A stretch of 64,000 nucleotides of DNA from Frigidibacter mobilis (lineage in GTDB: Bacteria; Pseudomonadota; Alphaproteobacteria; Rhodobacterales; Rhodobacteraceae): contig NZ_CP012661.1 of NCBI RefSeq assembly GCF_001620265.1, positions 1,054,001 through 1,118,000 of the forward strand, read 5' to 3'. The notes under the pieces are model-generated. The model was not told where the DNA came from and ran no database searches. It saw only the letters and a list, made by a program, of their open reading frames with translations. The translations under genes and the position numbers were made by a program. This document shows, piece after piece, positions 8,993 through 16,765 of the stretch; the stretch's first letter is position 1; each line of letters starts with the position of its first letter.

Positions 8993-9561
8993 GTGCGCCC
9001 CCAGACCGGATAGCCGGCAGCGGCCAGCAGATGCGCGGTTTCGGTGACGGGCAGGCCCATCACTGCCGAATAGCTGCCCTGGATCCAGGGGAAGAACGCG
9101 CCTGCGGGGCCCTGGATGCCATAGGCGCCGGCCTTGCCCTGCCAGTCGCCGGTGGCAAGATAGCCGTTCAGTTCGGTATCGGAAATCGGTTTCATCTTCA
9201 CCACGGTTTCTACCACTCGCTCCCAGACCTGTGCGCCGCGCCGTACCGCGACCGCGGTCAGCACCCGGTGGCGCCGGCCCGACATGGCCAGCAGGAATTC
9301 CGCCGCCTCGCCCGCGTCCCGCGGCTTGCCCAGGATGCGGCGGCCAAGCGCGACGGTCGTGTCGGCGCAGAGCACGATGTCATCGGTATCGGCCTGAACA
9401 GCCAGCACCTTTTCGCGGGCAATACGCTCGCAATAGGGGCGGGGCAGCTCTCCCCGGCGCGGATCTTCGTCGATGTCGGGGGCGCGCACCGCGTCGGGCG
9501 TGATGCCCAGTTGCGCCAGAATTTCCTTCCGGCGCGGGCTGGCCGATCCCAGGATCAGCAG
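8989..9561 (-). CDS. maf: Maf-like nucleoside triphosphate pyrophosphatase, start codon unusual
   Basis: Maf/YhdE-type house-cleaning pyrophosphatase that removes non-canonical or modified NTPs. The signature [14 protein letters not shown] is at the N-terminus, followed by the catalytic [18 protein letters not shown] and a [26 protein letters not shown] region. Between an in-frame TGA inside infA and the conserved [10 protein letters not shown] there is no ATG, GTG or TTG; candidates are CTG at 9561 or 9558, or ATT at 9588. The first GTG (9489) would delete the catalytic signature. A missing T after the infA TAA (TAATGACC to TAAGACC) would explain it, so a one-base loss is possible. Length about 190 residues fits the family. 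Confidence 0.82.
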   Translation of the reverse strand: MLILGSASPRRKEILAQLGITPDAVRAPDIDEDPRRGELPRPYCERIAREKVLAVQADTDDIVLCADTTVALGRRILGKPRDAGEAAEFLLAMSGRRHRVLTAVAVRRGAQVWERVVETVVKMKPISDTELNGYLATGDWQGKAGAYGIQGPAGAFFPWIQGSYSAVMGLPVTETAHLLAAAGYPVWGRT

Positions 9562-9571
9562 CGGCCCGGTC

Positions 9572-9790
9572 TTACTTGAAGCGGTAATTGATCCGGCCCT
9601 TGGTGAGGTCGTAGGGGGTCATCTCGACCTGTACTTTGTCGCCTGCGAGAACGCGGATGCGGTTCTTGCGCATCTTGCCTGCCGTATGTGCGATGATCTC
9701 ATGGCCGTTTTCCAGCTCGACCCTGAATGTCGCGTTCGGCAGGAGTTCCTTCACGACGCCTGGGAATTCGAGCAGTTCTTCCTTGGCCAT
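9572..9790 (-). CDS. infA: Translation initiation factor IF-1
   Basis: 72 residues, exactly the family length, starting [19 protein letters not shown]. It is a single S1/OB-fold domain with the conserved [17 protein letters not shown] and [17 protein letters not shown] blocks and terminal NYRFK. IF-1 binds the 30S A site with IF-2 and IF-3. An ATG 21 bases upstream is in frame but the conserved start is MAKEE. Its TAA lies at or inside the start of maf. The GC hairpin at 9811-9827 lies in its leader. Confidence 0.98.
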   Translation of the reverse strand: MAKEELLEFPGVVKELLPNATFRVELENGHEIIAHTAGKMRKNRIRVLAGDKVQVEMTPYDLTKGRINYRFK

Positions 9791-9810
9791 GTTCACTCCG
9801 TCTTGAAACA

Positions 9811-9827
9811 CCCGCCTGTTCGGCGGG
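9811..9827 (-). terminator. Hairpin between nitrilase gene and infA
   Basis: Read on the minus strand, CCCGCC-GAACA-GGCGGG is a perfect 6-bp stem followed by TGTTTCAA. It lies 40 bases after the nitrilase stop and 20 before infA, so it may end transcription from the three accessory genes or act as an attenuating leader for infA. Confidence 0.5.
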
Positions 9828-9866
9828 CGTCGCTTAAATGCTCCTACCCGGGCAACAATTCAAGGC

Positions 9867-10760
9867 TTATTGCGATTTCCGGTCCGCGAATGTCACCTGG
9901 GCGGCGGGGGCGGCCTGTTCGGGCCAATGGGCGAAGGGCATCACGCCGCCATCGGCGCGGCTTTGGCGGACGAGATCCAGCGAGATGTCGGCATAGACCC
10001 AGCCGGGGGCGTTGAGGGCGCCTTCGGCGAGGATGCCGGTCTCGGGCCAGCCCCTGTCGGCGGGGCCGTAAATGCTTGCGCGGCCTACGTTTTCATCGAC
10101 CGGGGGGCACCAGGGGGCGGGGCCTACTGTGGGGGAGTGGACCACGACGCACTGGTTTTCCAGCGCGCGGGCCATGCTGCCGACGCGGACGCGGGTGAAG
10201 CCGGCGAAAGTGTCGGTGCAGGAGGGGGAGAGCAGGATTTCCACCCCCGCCTGTGCAAGCGCCCGGGCCAGCAGCGGAAATTCGCTGTCGTAGCAGATGG
10301 TTACGCCGATCTTGCCAAGCGCCGTGTCAAAAACCGTCAGGCTGCTGCCGGCCACCACATCCCAGTCCTCGCGCTCGAACCGGGTCATCATCACCTTGTC
10401 CTGATGCCCGATCAGCCCCTGCGGGCCGAACAGGCTGGCGCGGTTGAGGGGGCGCGCGGCGGCATCCGGGTAATATGGTTTCGATGCGGAAAGTATATGG
10501 ATGTCATACATACGCGCGAGCCGGTCATGCAGCGCGTCGGCCGCCGGCCCGTGCTGCGCCACCATGCGGATGGCGGCCTCGAGATCCGCCGCGACCTCGG
10601 GCCCGCCAAGGCTTGCCAGTTCCATCGCGCCATATTCGGGGAAGACCAGCAGTTCGGCACCCTGGCCCGCCGCCTCGGCCACCCAGGCTGTCAGCTTGTC
10701 CTCGTAGCCCTGCCAGTTATCGAACCAGTCCAGCGGGTAGGCGGCGGCGGCGATCTTCAT
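9867..10760 (-). CDS. Carbon-nitrogen hydrolase (nitrilase superfamily)
   Basis: 297 residues with the full catalytic triad: Glu42 in FPEYGAME, Lys122 in GHQDKVMMTRFE and Cys156 in ICYDSEFP. These enzymes hydrolyse C-N bonds of amides, nitriles or carbamoyl compounds in the cytoplasm; the substrate cannot be told. No signal peptide. It is the last of three genes (NTF2-like, GNAT, this one) that lie between the phosphatase and infA, with a 35-base gap after the GNAT gene. A nitrilase beside a GNAT enzyme is a frequent pairing in bacteria, and suggests modification of a shared small amine or amide, which is inference. Confidence 0.9.
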   Translation of the reverse strand: MKIAAAAYPLDWFDNWQGYEDKLTAWVAEAAGQGAELLVFPEYGAMELASLGGPEVAADLEAAIRMVAQHGPAADALHDRLARMYDIHILSASKPYYPDAAARPLNRASLFGPQGLIGHQDKVMMTRFEREDWDVVAGSSLTVFDTALGKIGVTICYDSEFPLLARALAQAGVEILLSPSCTDTFAGFTRVRVGSMARALENQCVVVHSPTVGPAPWCPPVDENVGRASIYGPADRGWPETGILAEGALNAPGWVYADISLDLVRQSRADGGVMPFAHWPEQAAPAAQVTFADRKSQ

Positions 10761-10795
10761 GGCGGTGTCCTTTGCGGCGGGGCAGGGCAGGGGGA

Positions 10796-11389
10796 TCAGA
10801 GATCCCGGATCCAGAATTGCAGCGGCTTGCGGCTGTCATGGCTGTCGCCGACATCCGTCCAGCTGAACTGCGCGACGGCACCGGGCAGGGGTGCGTAGCC
10901 GCGCCCGCGCCAGAAGCCGTCGAGGGGGCGATAGTTGGCGGGGCGGGCGGGATGATCGTCGGGTCGGACCACCGAGCAGAAGGCGGATCTGGCGCGGCCG
11001 AGGGCGCGGGCATGGGCCTCGCGCGCGTCGAAGAAGGCATGGCCGATGCCGCGGCCGCGATACCCGGGCAGCAGCACCGATTCCGCGCAATAGAAGATGT
11101 CCTGCAGCGCGAGGCCGGTGCCCGAGAAGGCCTCGGAGAACTCGCCCGCGTGATCCTCCATCGGCGCTCCGGTGGCGGCGCCGATCAGCGCCTCGCCATC
11201 GAAGGCGCCGACCAGCACCGAATTCGCCGAGGTCTGGTAGTTGCGCAGGTAGCGCCGTTCGTATTCCAGCGTGCCCTCGTAGAGATAGGGCCAGTCGCGG
11301 AACACCGCCATGCGCAGGCGGGCGACATCATCGAGCGCGCCGTCGAGCGCCGCGCCGGTCAGCACCCGGATCTGCACATCGCCGGTCAT
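10796..11389 (-). CDS. GNAT-family N-acetyltransferase
   Basis: 197 residues. The acetyl-CoA pyrophosphate loop is in PGYRGRGIGHAFFDAREAHAR (R/Q-x2-G-x-G/A type, written here only for position, residues about 109-125), preceded by an acidic strand with YCAESVLL. The tail includes a FWRGRGY segment as in the GNAT C-terminal strand. It starts with ATG overlapping the stop of the NTF2-like gene (ATGA) and precedes the nitrilase, forming a three-gene translationally linked set. Substrate unknown. Confidence 0.85.
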   Translation of the reverse strand: MTGDVQIRVLTGAALDGALDDVARLRMAVFRDWPYLYEGTLEYERRYLRNYQTSANSVLVGAFDGEALIGAATGAPMEDHAGEFSEAFSGTGLALQDIFYCAESVLLPGYRGRGIGHAFFDAREAHARALGRARSAFCSVVRPDDHPARPANYRPLDGFWRGRGYAPLPGAVAQFSWTDVGDSHDSRKPLQFWIRDL

Positions 11390-11796
11390 GCCGCCGAGAC
11401 CTGCTTCACCCAGTCCGACAGGTTGTAATAGGTGGTCACGCGGGTGATGAGCCCGTCCCGCAGCGCGAAGAAGGTGCCGGCGGGCAGGATGTAGCGCTGG
11501 CCCTTCGCCTCGGGCAGGCCGGGATCGGTTTGCAGGTATTCGCCGTTGACGGTGAATTCGGCAGCGGCGCGGGTGCCGTCCGGCGCGGCGAAGATCACGA
11601 TATCGGTGAGCGTTTCGCGGTAGCTGACGCCCATGTGGCTGCAGAACTCGGCGAACAGCGCCTTGCCGTGGCGGATGCCGCCCTCGTTGACATGGTGTTC
11701 CACGTCGTCCGCCAGCAGCGCCAGCATCCCGTCGGCATCGCCGGCATTGAAGGCGCGGTAATAGGCGGCGATCACGGCGCCTGCATCGACTGTCAT
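11386..11796 (-). CDS. NTF2-like / SnoaL-like (ketosteroid isomerase fold) protein
   Basis: 136 residues, the size of a one-domain cone-shaped alpha+beta barrel. The N-terminal helix pattern AYYRAFNAGDADGMLALLADDVEHH is typical of the NTF2-like superfamily, ending with TRVTTYYNLSDWVKQV. Members can be small isomerases, hydrolases or ligand carriers; catalysis cannot be predicted here. It overlaps the phosphatase stop upstream (ATGA) and the GNAT start downstream, so it is co-translated with them. Confidence 0.85.
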   Translation of the reverse strand: MTVDAGAVIAAYYRAFNAGDADGMLALLADDVEHHVNEGGIRHGKALFAEFCSHMGVSYRETLTDIVIFAAPDGTRAAAEFTVNGEYLQTDPGLPEAKGQRYILPAGTFFALRDGLITRVTTYYNLSDWVKQVSAA

Positions 11797-12287
11797 GTCC
11801 CTGTCTCCTTGTCTGGCTGGTCCATCGGGGGGTGTTCGGCGGCGGGGCCGAACCGGCCCAGAATGCGGTCGCGGATCTGGTCGCGGGTCTGGCGATAGGC
11901 GGCCAGCTTGCCCTCGCGGCCTTCGGCAAGGCCGGTCGGGTCGAGGATCGGCCAGTATTCGACATCGAGGTGGAAGAAGCGCGTCAGGTCCAGCGCCCGG
12001 CGCTGGCTGGCCGGCGACAGCGCCACCACCAGATCGAAGCCCGACAGGTCATCGCCCCAGTCCTGCATCTGGTCGAAGCTGCGGGTGCGGTGGCGCTCCA
12101 GCTCCACCCCGACCTCGGCGCAGACGGCGACGGTGAAGCCGTCCACCTCCAGATCGCTTTTCACCCCGACCGACTGCACATAGACCTTGTCGCCGAAGAA
12201 CTTCTTCATCAGCCCCTCGGCCATCGGCGAGCGGACCGCATTATGGTCGCAGCAGAACAGCACGGAGGTGGGCAGCGGTCTGGCCAA
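11793..12287 (-). CDS. Low-molecular-weight phosphotyrosine phosphatase-like protein
   Basis: 164 residues. The N-terminal FCCDHNAVRSPMAEG contains the C-x5-R phosphate loop (C13, R19) of the LMW-PTP/ArsC fold, followed by GVKSDLEVDGFTVAV. A DPTG motif near residue 130 supplies the general-acid aspartate. Proteins of this subfamily sit between UPF0262 and infA in many Rhodobacterales. Physiological substrate unknown; arsenate reduction is less likely as no ars genes are near. Confidence 0.88.
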   Translation of the reverse strand: MARPLPTSVLFCCDHNAVRSPMAEGLMKKFFGDKVYVQSVGVKSDLEVDGFTVAVCAEVGVELERHRTRSFDQMQDWGDDLSGFDLVVALSPASQRRALDLTRFFHLDVEYWPILDPTGLAEGREGKLAAYRQTRDQIRDRILGRFGPAAEHPPMDQPDKETGT

Positions 12288-12288
12288 A

Positions 12289-12768
12289 TCAGCTCCCGGT
12301 ATTGAGAACGCAGATCAGGGTGAACAGGCGCCGGGCGGTGTCGATGTCCAGCTCTGCCTTGCCCTCCAGCCGCTCTTGCAAGATGCGGGCGCCTTCGTTG
12401 TGGATGCCGCGGCGGGCCATGTCGATGGCCTCGATCTGACTGGGGGGCAGGCGCTTGACCGCCTCGAAATAGCTGGCGCAGATCTGGAAGTAATCCTTCA
12501 CCGCCTGCCGGAACGGCCCCATCGAGAGGTGGAACTCCGCCGCCTTCGCGCCCGCCTCGGTGGTGGTGTCGAAGACCAGCCGGCCTTCGCGCATGGCAAG
12601 GGCCAGCACGAAGGGGCCCTCGGGGGCAGGGGCACCGCCGCGGCCGGGCAGGATGAAGCTGTTGTCTTCCAGCAGGTCGAAGATCGCCACCCGGCGTTCC
12701 TGCTCGATCTCTGGCGTCGGCGCGGGCAGGCCCGAATCGTCGATCTCGATGCGGCAGATGCGGGTCAT
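12289..12768 (-). CDS. UPF0262 family protein
   Basis: 159 residues matching the alphaproteobacterial UPF0262 family: it starts with ICRIEIDD, contains ERRVAIFDLLEDNSF and a block YFQICASYFEAVKRLPPSQIE near the C-terminus. The family has no known function; it is nearly always next to hisD. ATGA overlap with the hisD stop shows coupling. Confidence 0.92.
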   Translation of the reverse strand: MTRICRIEIDDSGLPAPTPEIEQERRVAIFDLLEDNSFILPGRGGAPAPEGPFVLALAMREGRLVFDTTTEAGAKAAEFHLSMGPFRQAVKDYFQICASYFEAVKRLPPSQIEAIDMARRGIHNEGARILQERLEGKAELDIDTARRLFTLICVLNTGS

Positions 12769-14078
12769 CTCTCGCCCCCGTCATTCAGCCGGTCCAGCCG
12801 TGCCCGGACGGACAACCCATGCGCCTGCAGGCTTTCGGATATGGCGAGCCGCTCGGCGGCGGGGCCGATGGCGGCTAGCGCGCCGGGGGTCATTTTCGCA
12901 AGGGTGGTGCGCTTGACGAAATCCATGACAGACAACCCGCTGGAGAACCGCGCCGAGCGTGCGGTGGGCAGCACATGGTTCGGCCCGCCCACGTAATCAC
13001 CGATCGCCTCGGGCGTCCAGCCACCCAAAAAGATGGCCCCGGCATGGGTGATGCGGGTTGCCAGCGCCTCGGGATCGGCCACGCAGAGTTCAAGATGTTC
13101 GGGGGCGACGCGGTTGGAGAGTTGCGCGGCTTCGTCGAGGTCACGGGTGACGATGACGGCGCCGTTGTCGCGCCAGCTGGCGGCGGCGATGGCGCGGCGT
13201 TCCAGCGTTTCAAGGCGCTTGTCGACGGCGGCGGCGACGGCGCGGCCGAAGGCGGCGTCATCGGTGATGAGGATGGATTGGGCGCTTTCGTCATGCTCGG
13301 CCTGGCTGAGAAGGTCGAGCGCGATCCAGTCGGGATCGTTCTGGGCGTCGGCGATCACCAGGATTTCCGACGGCCCGGCGATCATGTCGATGCCGACGCG
13401 GCCGAAGACCCGGCGCTTGGCGGCGGCGACATAGGCATTGCCGGGGCCGGTGATCTTGTCGACGGGCGCGATGGTCTGGGTGCCATAGGCGAGGGCGGCA
13501 ATCGCCTGCGCGCCGCCGATGCGGTAGACGGTGTCCACCCCGGCGATGCGCGCGGCCAGCAGCACCAGCGGGTTGACCACGCCGCCGGGGGTGGGGCAGC
13601 AGATCACCAGCCGCTCCACCCCGGCGACGCGGGCGGGAACGGCGTTCATCAGTACCGAGGAGGGGTAGGAGGCGAGCCCGCCCGGAACATAGAGCCCTGC
13701 CGCCGAAACCGGCGTCCAGCGCCAGCCGAGGGTGGCGCCGTGCTCGTCCTGCCATTGCGCATCCTCGGGCAGCTGGCGGGCGTGATAGGCGCGGATGCGC
13801 TCTGCCGCCAGCTCAAGCGCGGCGCGGTCCTCGGGGGAGACCCTGGCACATTCGGCCTCGATCTCGGCGGGGGTGAAGGCGAGGGTGGCTGGGGTCAGGT
13901 CCAGCCGGTCGAATTTCGCCGTCAGCTCGATGACGGCGGCGTCGCCCCGGGCGCGGACATCGGCGATGATGGCGGCCACGGCGTCATCGACATCGGGTGC
14001 ATCCTCGCGCTTGAGGCCCAGAAGCGCGGTGAAGGCGGCTTCAAACCCGGGATCGGCGGTGGTCAGGAACTGGGGCAT
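12765..14078 (-). CDS. hisD: Histidinol dehydrogenase
   Basis: 437 residues, the normal length. HisD performs the last two NAD-dependent oxidations of histidine synthesis, from histidinol to histidine. Visible family blocks include GLYVPGGLASYPSSVLM, GNAYVAAAKRRVFG, GPSEILVIAD, the zinc/active-site region LSQAEHDESAQ, and EHLELCV with GAIFLG and GPNHVLPT. It lies downstream of DUF2948 in the core operon, 63 bases after its stop. Confidence 0.97.
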   Translation of the reverse strand: MPQFLTTADPGFEAAFTALLGLKREDAPDVDDAVAAIIADVRARGDAAVIELTAKFDRLDLTPATLAFTPAEIEAECARVSPEDRAALELAAERIRAYHARQLPEDAQWQDEHGATLGWRWTPVSAAGLYVPGGLASYPSSVLMNAVPARVAGVERLVICCPTPGGVVNPLVLLAARIAGVDTVYRIGGAQAIAALAYGTQTIAPVDKITGPGNAYVAAAKRRVFGRVGIDMIAGPSEILVIADAQNDPDWIALDLLSQAEHDESAQSILITDDAAFGRAVAAAVDKRLETLERRAIAAASWRDNGAVIVTRDLDEAAQLSNRVAPEHLELCVADPEALATRITHAGAIFLGGWTPEAIGDYVGGPNHVLPTARSARFSSGLSVMDFVKRTTLAKMTPGALAAIGPAAERLAISESLQAHGLSVRARLDRLNDGGER

Positions 14079-14141
14079 CGGGCACTCCTGCGGCTGTCGC
14101 CTCTCCGCTTACAGGGGCGGGGGGCGGGCCTCAAGCGATGT

Positions 14142-14618
14142 CTAGTCCGGGTGGCCGGGGGCCTTGCGGGACGGTGCAATATAGGGCCGCGTCACATCGC
14201 GCAGCGTCAGGTCGAGGCATTCCACCTCGGCCGCGATGGCGCCGTCGCCGGCCAGCACCAGCACCAGCCGGCCGGTGCCGTCGGCGCCGGGCTGCCAGTC
14301 CAGCGACAGCACCGACAGCACGGTATCGGCATCGCCGCGCGGTACGCCCTGCGAGGCGACGCGCTGCACGTCGCCGATCACCAGCAGCGTGCGCACCCGT
14401 TCATAGGGCCGTCCCTCGCGCTCTGCCGCCTCGCGGTCTTCCCAGCGGAAGCGGTTGACCAGCAGCGCCAGCTTGCGCGCTGTGCGGTCCCAGCGGATTT
14501 CGGAGGCGGGCAGCACCGCGTCCTGCAGCAGGGCCGAGATCACCGGCAGATCCTCGGGCGATTGCGCCAGCAGGGTCAGCGCGGTTTCGGCGCCATCCTC
14601 GAATCGTGCATCGGTCAT
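14142..14618 (-). CDS. DUF2948 family protein
   Basis: 158 residues with the DUF2948 pattern: LTLLAQSPEDLPVISALLQD at the start, then a LALLVNRFRWED strand and ECLDLTLRDVTRPY close to the C-terminus. Function unknown; conserved between murA and hisD in Rhodobacterales. ATG at 14618 chosen, giving 13 bases after the murA stop. Confidence 0.9.
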   Translation of the reverse strand: MTDARFEDGAETALTLLAQSPEDLPVISALLQDAVLPASEIRWDRTARKLALLVNRFRWEDREAAEREGRPYERVRTLLVIGDVQRVASQGVPRGDADTVLSVLSLDWQPGADGTGRLVLVLAGDGAIAAEVECLDLTLRDVTRPYIAPSRKAPGHPD

Positions 14619-14631
14619 TGCGCCAGTTCCC

Positions 14632-15902
<1,271 letters not shown>

Positions 15903-16052
15903 CTGCCTGCCTCGCCTTGCGTCTTGTTGATTACGCGGGGGGAGGGCGCTTCCGCCCGTGCCCCGGTCCTGTCTGTTCCGCGCTGTGCGGCGGCCTTGCG
16001 CCCTGACCTTGCGGGGTGCGGGCCCCGAGTGCCGGGCGGGCTGCCCGCGCTC

Positions 16053-16238
16053 CTATCCTTCGCCTGCGTCGCTGCCGCCTTGCGGACTGCCCTCGGGCGC
16101 AGGAGCCCCATCCGTCGAGGCACGGGCCTTCGCCTGCCCCTTGCGCCGCGCAAGGTTGGCCTTCAGCGCCGCCTTCAGCCGGGCGTCACGCTCGTCCGCC
16201 GCGGTCTTGCCCTGATTTTTCCCGGCTTCGCGTTCCAT
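16053..16238 (-). CDS. Small conserved alphaproteobacterial protein
   Basis: 61 residues, strongly basic in the middle (ARLKAALKANLARRKGQAKAR) with an acidic, glycine-rich tail. Small proteins with the same ARLKAALKANLARRK-type helix occur upstream of murA in Rhodobacterales. It is probably a helical nucleic-acid-binding or ribosome-associated protein, but this is a guess. The ATG at 16238 follows a region without clear promoter; tRNA-Thr lies divergently at 16355. Confidence 0.6.
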   Translation of the reverse strand: MEREAGKNQGKTAADERDARLKAALKANLARRKGQAKARASTDGAPAPEGSPQGGSDAGEG

Positions 16239-16354
16239 CCCGGCCTCTGTAACCCGGATGGAGAAAAGGGTCCAGATTGCGCTTGCGCTGCCCGGACTTT
16301 GCGTCTAAATCCGCGCCCACACCGGCCGAAACGCAGATGCGATACGGCCCCGGC

Positions 16355-16429
16355 GCTGTGGTAGCTCAGTGGTAGAGCACACCCTTGGTAAGGGTGAGGT
16401 CGAGAGTTCAATCCTCTCTCACAGCACCA
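16355..16429 (+). tRNA. tRNA-Thr (GGT)
   Basis: Begins GCTGTGGTAGCTCAG, with anticodon loop TTGGTAA (GGT) on a CACCC.../GGGTG-type stem, T-arm GAGAGTTCAATCCTCTC and acceptor GCTGTGG pairing with TCACAGC (terminal G-U at pair 7). Discriminator A and encoded CCA. 75 nt. Confidence 0.97.
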
Positions 16430-16765
16430 TCCATCCCCTTGATTGCAAGACAGGGTCCGGATCTCGGGTGGCAGATCCCGTCGTATGACCACAGGCAATG
16501 CGACCTTCTGTCGACGGGCTTTTATGGCCGTGGCGTCGATTGCGGCGGTGGGTATGTCCGGCGGGCTGAGGGGTAGCGCAGCCGAAGCATTGTCGGGGCG
16601 CGGCAGATGGATGCGCAGGCTTTCCCTCTGCGCAATGTAAAGGGCCGGCTGCCTTGGGGGAGGCAGCCGGCAGTCAGGTTGGCAGTCGGAAGGCTGCAAA
16701 TTAGCCTCGAAATGATGCATATCAGAGTAATTTACTCCAGGAATGGATCACGTGATGTAGCGAAC
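16430..16765. other. Intergenic region after tRNA-Thr
   Basis: 336 bases without a convincing gene. A short plus-strand frame starting at 16484 has a hydrophobic run but no ribosome site and no recognisable product. The GC-rich hairpin at 16644-16671 is the only strong element. Confidence 0.5.
16644..16671. terminator. 11-bp perfect stem-loop
   Basis: GCCGGCTGCCT at 16644-16654 pairs exactly with AGGCAGCCGGC at 16661-16671 across a 6-base loop. There is no T run on either side. It lies about 95 bases past the histidine kinase stop, so it is a plausible terminator or 3'-end stabiliser for that minus-strand operon. Confidence 0.5.

Noticed and set aside
16484..16640. Short plus-strand frame with a hydrophobic stretch after tRNA-Thr
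   Set aside because: No ribosome site, ends in a hairpin region, and no related protein recognised.
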